From positions 22,936,663 through 23,000,662 of the forward strand of contig CM055103.1 in the NCBI GenBank assembly GCA_029204225.1: a stretch of 64,000 nt of DNA, read 5' to 3'. The position numbers and the translations under genes are program-made. The notes under the pieces were generated by a model that saw only the letters and a program-made list of their open reading frames with translations, was not told the DNA's origin and ran no database searches. Position 1 is the first letter of the stretch. Every line of letters starts with the position of its first letter. Source of the stretch: Diphasiastrum complanatum. Taxonomy: Eukaryota > Streptophyta > Lycopodiopsida > Lycopodiales > Lycopodiaceae. Shown piece after piece: positions 13,001 to 26,219 of the stretch.

Positions 13001-16000
13001 ACAGTTACAAAAGAGATAAGCCTCAAAGTAGAGGCAATGATCGTATATTTAATACTTCCGTGCTGGATGAGAAAGCAATCACAAACCTCATATTACAACT
13101 AGTTTAAACTATTCTCCATTCAGCTTTATATAATCAGCCCAACAGCCAAGGGCATTAAAATTGAAAACAATACAACAATCAAGAAAATAAAATTGAACTT
13201 CGATGTGTTTAGTTCTAGAGTGAGTTCGTGGGTTTAGAGATAGAGTAATGCAACTTTGATTGTCGCAATAGAGTATAGTTGGACTAATTTGGGAGATCAT
13301 AAGATCTTGAAGCAATCTTTTGAGCCAGATGATTTCTTTCATTGTAGAGGTAGTTGTGACATGTTTGGATTCTGTGGAGGATGAAGAAATGCATTTCTAC
13401 TTTCAACTATTCCATGAAATTGGTCCTCTTGCTAGAAAGCAAAGATAGCCAAATGTGGATTTTCTTGTGTCCACATTTCTAGCCCAATTAGAGTCGGAAT
13501 AAGTAAGTAATGTCAAAGCATCCTTTGTATTTCCATTATAACACAAAGCATAGTGCTTAGTGGCTTGAATGTATCTCAGTAGAATCAGATAATCAAATAA
13601 CTAAGATACAATGGAGTTCGCGGAGGAACTCTGAATCGTGCTAAATTATTATTCATGTTCTTGTTGCTCATCCATTCACTCATCACTCTTCTCACTTGCT
13701 CTCCTTATTGCTGCTATGTATATATACATGGAACAATTACAATGACTGTATGGGCAACGAGCGTGAAACAATGCAGTTACTAAAAAGTACTGAAGTGAAC
13801 TGTATCATAGTCTATGTCGGATAGGGCAAAGCAAGTTGACAAGATGGTGATGACATGGACCTTGAACTCGAAGACCTCGAACTTGAAGGATGTTGAAGAA
13901 TTCGATGTCGATCCTGCTTCTGCTTCAGTTGATTGATTGTACAGACATTTGACTTTAGAGAGGAAGGCTGGAATGTCGTTGTAGAGAGAGAGTACATATT
14001 TACATGGTATATTGGTGCTCATGAATCGAGTTCGAGTGAGTCAAACTCAAATGACTCGAATTCGGGTGTGTCGGAGTGAAGCTTAATCCCAACAAAAAAC
14101 TCGTAACTTCATTGCTTTTGTTATGTATCTTCTACATAGATTCAGCGATGGACTGCAAGCATATTCTATGCTTAGTTTATATATCATTTTTGATCTTTTG
14201 TCCACTAATGAAGCAATGGATCATAGCTTGAACAAAAGTTTGAATGCCTTAAAAAAAAACAGCCCTCTTTGCTTGTTGTCTAGTGATGGATTGTAGGGCC
14301 ATTTTTACTTTGGAAATTTGTAGTTTTTTATGCTAGAAAACTAGCGATGAAGTACATGCTTGTTCTGGCTAATAAAATGGAAGTGATTGCTTGTTGTCCA
14401 GCGATGGGCTATAGGGAACTAAATGCCATATTTCCTGATTGAATTTTGGTGTTTTCATCATGAAATTTGGCTCAAAAAATGCAATTTAGCACTTGCTATC
14501 CACTGATGGACTGTAGGGAGCAAAAAGCCATTTGTTGTTGATTAAATTATGACTTTTTCATCATGATTTTGGCCACCCTCTTGTTGTCTAGACAGCGAGC
14601 AATTCCTTTATATAAAATGCAATGCTATCTCTTCTATAAAATTGAAATATCTTTTCCAAGTAAAGGTTTGTCTTTCAATAAAGTAGCAATACATTTTCCT
14701 TAAGTGTTCATCTCTTTATTGATTATGTAGCATTCTTGTGTGAGGATCTACCCATTTTCCGATTCTTACCTACGGCAAAGTACCTCAGTCGGTTCAATTC
14801 AAATTCAAACCATATATTGAAAAGATGTTTACAGGTATGTTATTTTGACTATACCTTGAAGTATAAGGTAAACGTTATTATGTAAGACTCTTGCTTTGAT
14901 AGAAGAGGATGAGTATGTGTTATCATTACAATCTGACGTTTTACGTGGAAATAACATGGCCTCTTTTCAAATAATACGTCGACAATCATCCAGGTTTGCT
15001 TTTTTGAATGAATTCAAGTTACACATAAGCCACATCTATACGATTTGTGACAATTTAATTGTTCATGAAGAAGACATATCCTTTTTCAGACTTACTTTGG
15101 TAAAATGATGGTTCTTCGTACCCTATGGGAAAGTTGATTTATTTACGTGTTATCATAACACATACCTTACCTTAAAACTATCAAACTTTGAAAACATAAT
15201 TAGGTTTGCTTGTTTATGACAAACCATAAAAGTATTACCCTCTACCTTTTATAAGCATACATACCCAAATTTAAAATTAGCCTTTTTCACTAAAATGTTC
15301 TTAGACCAAACAGGCTCAGAACATGGCTATATGGAATCACAAATCAATATATGGTGATAGCGAGGGCGTCGGAATGCATCAAAAGAATATCAGACATCTA
15401 ACTCCATACTAGGTACAAGTCATAAATTGGGGATCGGGGAAGCCTAGATATTCAAATTATGAAACCTTGTAGGTCAATATAGAGTATAGTAAATTTAGGC
15501 CTAGATATTGTCTAGTTTTTTCATAGAGATGACTGCCTAACGACATCATGTGACCCTTTGAATGTCAATTTTTTTTGGAGAACTGAACCAATAGATTCGT
15601 AGTAGATCTATGACGTAGATAAGGCCTCTTCTAAGTATGGGCCATGTCGAACGTGTCTATAACTGCCAGGAGATCTTGACAGTCTACTTTTTTGTAAGGG
15701 CCATGATTTAGCCTAACTTGGATAGTCCATAGCGTGATGGCTACTTGTCCTTTCTGACTCATTGCAGTTCGTCCTATCTCAATATGACGCTAGCCACTAG
15801 TCGGATCAAACAGCGTTCAAATTGGAGCTCATTTACTAAAAAATGACCATGCTCATCTCAGGTCATTAAATGGTCCACCAAGAAATCTTAATTTTGGACA
15901 ATTTGACATACTGGTCATTTATGATCAAAGTGAACTAAACAACACTATTTTTAGTTCTGTAGGTTCATCGTGATTATGGGAACCTATGACAGCTTTCAGT

Positions 16001-19000
16001 TTGGAATGCTACATGCTTCAAGAAAGAATTTAGGTTGAAGTGCTAATTCTGGTAAAAAGTCTCTAATGTGATTTGTAGCACCAACTTCAGGTTAATAAGC
16101 TTAGTTTATTATGTGTATCATAAAGCTTATTGTTTGAAATCTTATAAGCTTAATGAATTATGTGTATCATAAAGCTTATTGTTTGAAATCTTATAAATAT
16201 GAACAGTGACAAGCTTTGAGACCAACAAATGTAGCATCTGAACTAAATGTCACCCATGAGAAAACCTTAAAGTGACAAGTCAAACACCGTAATATTGAGA
16301 AGGGAAATAAACATACTACAGAAGAGTTCTTGAAACATTCTAGAAAATAGTTGTCAAAATATACTAGTCATCTTTCACATATTTGTTTGAAAATGTTAAT
16401 TGTCTATTTGCATACTTAGTGAATCATATCCTCTCTTCACAACAAGACACAAACACTTGAGTTAGGAAGGTACGAATAAGGCATGATTACAATACATTGA
16501 TAAGGCGTAGTGGTAGGTTCATGGAAGACCCCATTATAGTTCTCCAAGCTAGTGTAAATGCAACAAGTAAATACAAGCAAGTGATATCTAATGTTGTAGT
16601 ATCTCTTAGAAGGATGTCAAACATCTACCTCGTACAATTACAATAACCTCCCACATAAGATCTTTGACATATTTCTTCCAAATTATTAGGGCTCTAATGA
16701 GTATATAAACATGAGACATGTTATTTACAAGTACAAACATGGCTTACAAATAGTAACTTGGATTTACAAGCATATAGTAGCCTGAAATGACTTCAATCGT
16801 CCTCTCACCAAAAACCTTACCATATTGCTACAAGATTTGATGCTAGAATAACATCTTTCTATAATGCACGAGTTCACAAATTACAATGACATTCCCCTAG
16901 TTGTACTCAAGTGGATAAGAACGCTAGTATGCATATAATAACCAAGGTGCAAATATAGCATTTAAGTTCAAAATGTTTTTGAAACTCCACTTTGAGACCC
17001 ATGTGCTCTAGCTATATTTGGTTAAGAGGCCTGCATAACTTCTAGTATCAACAAACACAAGAATTACATGTATAAGTGATGACCATTTTGACTTTTGGAA
17101 GGATAAAAGGGGGTTTCTCAAGGACAAGGATTGGTTATAATTTTAACACCCAACAACAAATGCATTCCAAGAGCACAACTTTTTTAATTCTAAGTTAAAA
17201 CATTGAGACTTTCCAAAATTATTTTCTTGTCCCTAGGGACTAATGGCACCACAAGTTGGACTTATGCACATAGGGTGCCATACTTGGGGCCTAATGCAAC
17301 TAACTATTGACGGGCTCTTCAAGATGGGTTTATACACACAAGATGCCCATACTTGGGCCATTGATATAATCAAAATGATCGCAAAAATGTCTATCTACAA
17401 AGGCTTTTCCCTGCAATCTGGTCCTTTTCTGAATTACCCTGGGCTCCATTGAACTGCCCCTTAGGCCTTGTGTTCTAGCCCCCACAACGCCCTGGTGGCT
17501 GATGGTGTGCGCTCGTATATGTGTTGCTGCCATGCAGGTGCGGTGCTAGGGCCAAGAGACATGAGATATTGTTCTCTTTTATTTCTTTGACAATAAGTGT
17601 AACCTACCACCCACCACATGAGGACTCGTATAGATATTGTACAAGGAACTCATTGATTTTCTCCTCCACGCTTTTGGGTCGTTGGAACACTCAAGATATT
17701 GAGATTGAGCTAGAGCCTTGGGAGGATGAAGCCTATTTTTCCTCCATTAATGGTGGTGGGCTCTACTCGAATGCTTGTACTTGATCGATTTCCTATCCCG
17801 TTGTAGCTGGCGGGGGTCCTTGGTCTCGACGAAAAGAAGTGGGCCCGCGACAAATTTCTGACATGAATTGGGCTTGATGGCTCACTTCAGATGATGAATC
17901 ATATCCTACCACCCATAATCCAACTCGTTCGGTAGCATCATCATCCAACGCATCCAATCTATTCACAAAACTGCTAATGGAGCAAGTGACGAAGTTACAC
18001 AAACAGCAGATGGAACAACTGACGACGCAGTTTGATCAGAAACTAAAGGCCTTGTAGGCAGCTGTAGCACCAATTCCCAATCCATTGAAACAAAACCAGT
18101 TGCAGTATCCTCGCCAAGAAAATGTATTGCACCCAGAACCATTCAGCCAATGACTGTCCGGTTTTAAAGCAAAACTTTAAATTGACACAGAGATTTTGCC
18201 ATCTGTGCAATCAATCATCGCACAAGACGGCATTTTGCCCATTTAATCCCCAGATCATACAACAAAAGAGGAATCCCTATCAAACCTCTTATTCTTATCA
18301 TCAAAGGGCACCAAATGCGGCACCGAGGTATGGCACGTCGAACAATCAGCAGCGCATGGCCTTACTTGCACCACCAGCAAGGTCAGCTAACCACCAAGTG
18401 GCTCATGTGAATTTAACATTGGCGGAACATGAAGCACCAGCATCAACTCAACTTGAGCAGCAGCAATGGTGCGGGTCGGAAGAGATATCTGTAGATCCAG
18501 CCATTAACGAGTATTATGCAACCTATGTAGCTCAGCCTCAGCGTCAAGGTGGTAGAAATTACGGCTGCTACGGATGCAACGAAGGCCATCGAATTGTAGA
18601 ATGTCCTTATAAGGGACAATATACAACCTTCTGTCGAGAATGCAGATATGGACACTGCTACAAGAATTGTCAACCTAGAACGAGTGCACCCTTGAATTTA
18701 AGCTCAATATACTCTACAACAGCTCCAGAAAGACGCCACTAGAAAAATAACACCTGCATGCCCCAGTGCTAGCAGTCACGCGAGCGCAAAAGTGAAAGGA
18801 AGTGGCTCCCTCACTCCCATTAGTATCTGATGGTCAACCCTTGATTGCAGGACCGTATCCGAATGTGAGGGAAGAAGGAAGACAATATCACAAGATATGC
18901 CACTGGGTGTAGAAAGCACAAGCGGAGGAAAACGCACAGGCAAAAGACGTACCTGCAGAACCTCCTACTGATGAAGAACTAGTACTACAAACAGGCTCGC

Positions 19001-22000
19001 CATTGCGAACTATGATTTTACCTACAACAAGGAGACTGAGCTAATTGATGAGCAGGTTCTGCAACATATGGACCAGATCGTTATGGAATAAAGAAAGTAC
19101 CAGCTCAGCCACCACAGAGATCCGCAATGGCAAAAGTTTCCAAGATAGATTCACCCAGGGCACCTGCCAACAAGAAGAACCAGCTGAGACAATGTTATAA
19201 CCAAGTGATTCAATGGAGCGATATCTACCAGAGGAGGCCATAGCCATGGTGGATGTAGATATTCGCAATCATGAAGCAAATATCGCACCAGTTCCTAAGA
19301 AAGACAACAAGGACGAATCCAACTATGTGAACAGAAAAGGAAAAAAAAAGGTGTTGGACTCCTTGAAGTCAATCCGAATGGACGCATACGCAGCGTCATC
19401 TTCCTCACAGATGATTGATAACCCAAAGATTACAAGTCGGGCTAAGATCAATATGCTGAAGGAGGAATCTCGTCGAATGCCAATCCATGAGATGCTAGAA
19501 ACCTTCAAAAACTATACGTTAGACGACGTACTAATCATGATGCCCAAGCTCAAAGAGAACCTGATCAAAATCAAGAACCAACGGAGCAAGTCTCTGAAGG
19601 ACCTACGCGAACTCAACCTATGAATCTACCTGAACCAGGTGAAGAAGAAAAGATCATGCATATATCTGGGAGAACAGTTGATGCCCACTCAATTCAAAAG
19701 ACTACGCTCATTATTGGTGGAATACAAAGATTGTTTCACTTGGAATTATAGTGATCTAAAGGGTATACCACCAACTGTAGTCCCCAGCACACCATACCCT
19801 TGGTGGATGGAGCAGTCCCCAAGGTGAGCCGCTACTATCGATACAACCCGAACTATACAAAATTGATCAAACAAGAGTTGTAGAAATACTAGATGTTGAT
19901 TTCATTTATGAAATCGAGCACACTGAATGGGTGTCGTCGATAGTCATAGTGCCCAAGAAGAACGGCAAAATGGGAATCTATGTGAACCTAAAGGCGTTAA
20001 ATGCAGTCACCAAGAAGGATCATTTTCCTTTGCCATTTATGGAAAGTGTTCTAGACAAAGTAACAAGAGCAGAAGCCTACATTTTCCTGGACGGTTTTAG
20101 CTGCTACAATCAGGTGAAGATAGCGTCGCAAGATCAGCACAAGACAACATTCGCCATGGAATGGAGAACCTATTGTGGGCATTCAGAACAGCTTACAAGG
20201 CAAGCACTAATCACACGGCATTTCAGTTGGTCTCTGCAATTATGCCATGAAGCACTACATAAACTTTGTGAGATGCACTTACTAGCTGTGCATGCATTGG
20301 CGGCTGAGAAAGAGTGAAGCAAGACATGGCATGATCGCCGATTGCACAAGAAAGATCTTTGATCTGGAGATTTGGTTCTCATGTATAAAACCAAGGCGAT
20401 CAAGAGAAAGCTGAAGTTCACAGACGAAGGCCCATTCCGAGTGAAGGAGATCCTTAGCCATGGAGCTGTGACCCTCGAGTAGTTAGATGGGATGCCATTC
20501 GACACTCCCATCAATGGTAGCCGTTTGCACAAGTATTTGCCACCACAGTGAAACAGATCAAGGATGGTGATGACAAGTCACAAATTGTACATCTTTAAGA
20601 TCATCACAACCAGATCTAGAAAAATCTAGTCAGATCAAGCAAGATCCAACAAAATCTGCTTAGATCCAACAACCTCCGAGAAGATCCAAGTGAGATGTAG
20701 ATCCAGATAGGATCAAATGGGCAACAGATCATCAGAGTACATCAATCAGCCTCCATTTTTGCAAATCAGAGACATCGATCTCAAAAAAAGGTAGCAAAAT
20801 AAAGGCAATAACCACTTAAATTGATGGATCAGCTACCAAACGTCCATCAAAATTCTCAGAGAACTCTCAATAGTCAGATCTAACTTGGATGCAATGGTAT
20901 TCCAGTCTGCAAGAGTTGGAGATCAGAGAATCTCAAGATCTCACCAAAAAACACTAAAAAAGAGCACTTTTTTCATGATTTTTTGAGATCCCTTGGGAGC
21001 TAACTCTTGAAACTTTGTCAGTCACTAAATCTGACTCATACGCATCTTTAAAAATTTCTACCAGAATTAATGATGGAAAAATCGTCAAAATTGAGTGTCT
21101 ATGAGAATTCTGGAAGGCATAATCTTTGGAACCTTCATAGAGCATCAAGATCAACAAACCAACCTTTGCAGGGGGCATAAATGGAATCAGAGCAATGAAA
21201 TTAGTTTGTCTACATGGTCTAATCTTGAAAATCCAATATCTAGAGCAAGTTGTACAAGAGTTCACCTCCTGCGAGGGTTGAATAGGCTGAACCTTCGCAG
21301 GGCAGTCAAATCACCTTCTGAACCTTCGCAGATTTCCTTGAGGTCTTAGAATATTGTGACGAAGGTCCCTGCAAAATTTTGGTTGGAACTGGGCTAGAGA
21401 AAGTGCACTTCTCCTAATACGCATTCTAATTTCCGCTATATAAGGGCAGAATTCGAGTCATTTGGCACTTCATTCAACGAAGCTCTGCCAAAAATTTCAC
21501 CAAAATTTTCAAGTTCATGACAAAAAAATTTGCACACCCTCATCTGCCCTCACAGCCACCTGCTCTACACTCAGTTCTACCATTACTTCTTTTGTTTTCA
21601 CGGTTCTCATCTTTTTTCAGTTTTTTAAGCCTTTCAACTGTTTTTGATGCCTTTTCCACCTTTTTGAGTACCTTTTCACCTTTCCACATTTCCATTGATA
21701 ATAGCCTTTACCATCCATCTAATAACATGATGTCCTCTTCCTCTACTAACGATATTGGCACGAAAAAGATCATCACATGCGAGGTGCCTTCTATCACCCA
21801 TATTTGGGCCCTGCTGTCTGATTCCTTGATCAAACCTTGGCTTCAGGTTGCTGGCTCCCTTCTTGAAGCAATTGGCTTTTTCTTGGTGCTCTTCTCCTCT
21901 GACATCAACATGGATCTCGCTCTCCATGCTTACCCACTTGGGATGCGCCAAAGCCGCATTTCCATATCCTCTAGCAAGGTACTACGTACAAGGTACGCAT

Positions 22001-25000
22001 TAACGCTAACTCGATGGTCACCGTTGGCAAGTGTCCGGTGATCGCCAACCCATCTCCCATCGCCAAGCCAAAAACCTCATTAAACCGTACATAACGGCAA
22101 CCACTCCTGAGCTCCCAGTCAAAACTAACAACGAGTACTTGTTGATAGAGGCTATCAATGACCCTATAATCCAAGTCGCCGCCTATTTGTTGAACAACTT
22201 AGTTGTTTCGACTTTTCGCAAGGACCGCATACAGTCCACGTTGCTAAGCCAAGTCGTGACATCCTTTACAAAATTCCTGAGCCCCTCGGTGGGCATTTGA
22301 GAGCCAATTTACATTCACAGCCCTAGAAATGTTGCGGCTTATCTGAGCACCAGCAGATTACTAGATTTCAAAATTCTCTTTCTGATTCTGGAAAAGTGTA
22401 CTTTAATAAAGGATTGTCATTAGATTTGAACCTCTACCCTCCCAAGGATCAAATACATACCCAAAAAGGAAATGACTCATTTATTCTTGAGGGCCCCTTT
22501 CTCAGATATTTAGAGGCCAAAAAGCATAAAATGGTTCCTTGCTCCAAGCCTTCCTAGTATCCTTCCTCTAACTATGCAGAACTAGCAGAACTATGTTAAG
22601 TGAATGCAACCTAAATGCAAAAGTGATGACCCAATTGACATTAAAACCTAATGCATATTGAACCACACGCACTAAACCCTAGTGAACCACAGCGAACCTT
22701 ATTGAACCATATCAAACCCTATTAAACCACAATACTAAACCATATCAAACCCTACTAAACCATAGCAAAATGCTTGCTGGAGTGACAGAGATGGTTGCAT
22801 AACTCCAAATTATTTAGCAACTTTGGTCCAACCATACTCATTAAGCCATTCAAAGTAGCTTCATAACGAAACCAAATAGATATCTTGAAATTTGCAAACC
22901 ACTCCTATTAGCCAATCAATATTGGAACAAAATTCTCATGTTCACAAAAGCATTCACTCTGGAATCAATTAGTCGTCGATTATTTACTTAATCACTACTT
23001 TGTGTCAGTTAAGCATTTTGTAATGAGATCGATTCAATGACTACTGACAACTACTGACATTCTTAACTCAATACCAATGGGAAAAAAATAGTTCCAATCG
23101 TCAATCAATTAGTTCCAGTCCGTTTCACTTCGTGTTCAACATATTTTATTTAACAGATCATGTTATTAGTCCATGTCTAACACCAGGTGCACTGTCAGAC
23201 CATTGATGCAAATATTGTGTCTTTGACATGCCACACTTCTGGAACACCATATGTCACGCGCGAGCTCAAACATGCAGCTGTTAGAATATTCAATCACCAG
23301 CAATGAAAACCAGAGTGTCGAATTCAAGAATTGAATTGCTCTATTTCAAACATCAATTTCTCAGCCATATCGCAACCGTTTCAGATGTCTCTTTATTTCT
23401 ACCAGAAGGAACAGCGATTCAGGAACACGCCTGCCACATCAGCCTTGACGGCAGTAAGCATCCAAAGACGGGGTAGAGGGCCGCAATTTTGGAGAGTTGA
23501 AAACAGTTCGAACTACACACATAACTCAAAACTGATGCTAAGAACTTGTGGGTTGTCTAAAAGAGACATTCCAACACTTGTTCAGGTCTTGATTGACAGT
23601 ATGGAAGGAAACAATCAAAAAGCTTTTTACTGACCAAATTTCAGGTCGCCAAACCACTTTATTTTTGGGGCTGATTTCCCAATAACCACCAAAAACACCA
23701 TTGTTTCACTGATTTTCCAATCAACCTCATGATATGCTTAAAAACTGCTCCGATATCAACAGCTGATCCAAAAGATCCCACGCATCCCCCAAAGGATCCT
23801 ATTCCTACAACCGCTACAGCCATTATTTTCTTACCATGATCAAAAAAACATTCAAAAATTGGGCAAAATAGCAAATAACAACCCCTTTTTTGCTCTAAGC
23901 TCCAATTCTCTTATACAAGGGATGGTGAAATCTTGCATGCAACTGAATCAGATTAATCTTGCATCAATCACAACCTCCTGCAGAACTTTTCACCCTGGTT
24001 TTACACCAACAATGGCTGATATTCTCGATTCCAGGTCCAGAACAAGCAAACTTTTATGATTTTCCCTCAATTTCATACTGGCCAAACATCAGAGAAACAC
24101 AGTTTCTAGCATGCTAAATAGCGAAATCTTGGTTGGATGACAGATCGTGCTGCATAGTAAACCAAGATCCACAAATCTGATCCAAAACTGAATGGAAATC
24201 TGTGAGACCACTCACCTAGAGATAGGTAAAGTTGAGAAACATTGATTCCTACCAAGAACCGGGGACGAGAGCTCCAAATTCCTGAATCACTTGCAAGCCT
24301 TGCCCTGATACCATTCTAAGAACACCAACTGGATCAGCCTGCAAGAAACATAAGGACACTGTGGGACTAACCACCAAACCAAATCGAAGCCGAAGATCAG
24401 TACACAATAGCTTCACCCCCGAGCCATGGTGTAAGACGCCTGATGAGCAAGACAGAAACCTCCGCTGTGCAGGCCCCAGCCACAAGGCTAACATCTACTG
24501 ATCCACCTCATCCATGCAATTGACTATCTCACACCATGAACCGCTCCACAGGTCTCTATGTGAACGCCATTAGGTCCTCTCAAGGTATTGCTAATCTATC
24601 CCTTGACTAGAATATCCAGACATAACCAATAAATCAACTAGAGGCCTAACCCAAGTCTAGGATAAATCCAATCCTTGGCAACATGACATGGGCGTAACAT
24701 TCATAGTAGACCTCTGGCTTCCCCAAGGTACCACATGCACCTGCCATGCTGTCATGCAATATTGGGACACCTCACTAGCACTTCGAGTTCACACACACTG
24801 TACTCGTCCACGTGTCTCTCAATGGAGGATGAGTCCTCACATATTAATAAAGTAACTTTGGCCTCTACGTCTAATTAAAGAACATGAAGGCAAAAAAAGG
24901 TCACCAAAGAATCAAGAATTACTCATTATTTCTAAGAATCATTGCCTTTCCACACAATCCTCTAATAATAATCAAATGTTGATATCATATGAGGATCTGC

Positions 25001-26154
25001 TTTGTTAGGATATGTACAAACTTGTTTTATGGGAGCTTTTAAATGAGCTCCTTGGTGATTTCCATCTTGTTTGGTTAGTTATTTTATTATTTACTCATTC
25101 AATTATGTCACATGTATAAGTTTATAGTTTTTTATCAGAGATGTTCATGGTCTCCAATTTATTACACTTGAGCCTCTCTCTCTCTCTCCTTTCACCCCTT
25201 CCTCTTCATCCCCTTTGTCTCTGTCTCTTTCAGCTGATTTTTTGTCTGATTTCCCTCGCTTTATTGAGTCTCTTCAAGAGACCAATGTGTCCTTGCTTGC
25301 CTTAATCAAGCAACAACCATTCCAAATCTCCACTCTGGAGAATACGGTTTTGACCCTCCAGGGCAAAGTTGGCATTCTTGAGGTTGATGTTACTTACGTC
25401 AAGAATGAATTGGAATCAGATGAAGAGGAAGAAGAAGTCGGCAATGTAGATTCAGAAGACATGGCAAAGCAGCTTCAAGAGCGGGTTCACTCCTTGGAGC
25501 AGCAATTTCAGCAATCGAAGAGTTCTTGGGCCGACATGCTCAAGGGATCTAAGCAGGTTATTTCTGAATCTATTCAAGAACATCAAAAAAGAGATCTCAA
25601 GGCCCTCAATGTCAGAGTTAGGGGAGCTTTTTTTGCGGGTAAGGACCTCGTGGTTGAGGCAAATGCTTTCATTCATTCCACCTTTGGTTTCAAAGAGGAT
25701 GTCATATCTGCTGCTTGGGTGGGTAAGCTCCAATCCACTACAGTGTTTCTGCATTTCAAGGATGCTTTGCTTCGTCACAAGGTTCTACGCAAAAGAGGTT
25801 GCCTGAAGGGATCTACTATTTTTATGGATGATGACTGGACACCCATTCAATGGATTGAGAGAAAGAATCGCAGATGCTAAGGCCAAGGGTCTCTCTTTCA
25901 AGACGGACGCCTGGTCTTGGTTAAAATTGCAGAACTTAAAATCTCAGCTTCTTCTCCCTCTCCTACATGAGAGATGTTTGAGCTACAGTCATTTATTTCC
26001 TCTCCTGCATGAGAGATGAGCTTTTTTACATAGTGAATTACGTTTCAATTTAGTTTTCTGTTGACGGCATTGTTCCGTCCGAGTTCCATTTCTTATGATG
26101 TACTCCTTTCGTCTTATACGCCTTTTGGCATGGAAAAGACGTTAATAAAGCTCT

Positions 26155-26219
<65 letters not shown>

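Larger units (their letters stand above)
25170..26217 (+). mobile_element. ORF1-only non-LTR element with (CT)n tail
   Basis: A LINE-type ORF1 (25215-25880) is followed by about 260 bp of 3' untranslated sequence, a polyadenylation-type AATAAA at 26144-26149 and then a pure (CT)n run from about 26160 to 26216. No endonuclease or reverse transcriptase follows. The arrangement looks like an internally deleted or naturally ORF2-less non-LTR element that would need help in trans. The 5' end is not defined. Confidence 0.6.

Noticed and set aside
22640-22770. Interstitial telomere repeat
   Set aside because: Units are irregular and only partly match the plant telomere heptamer.
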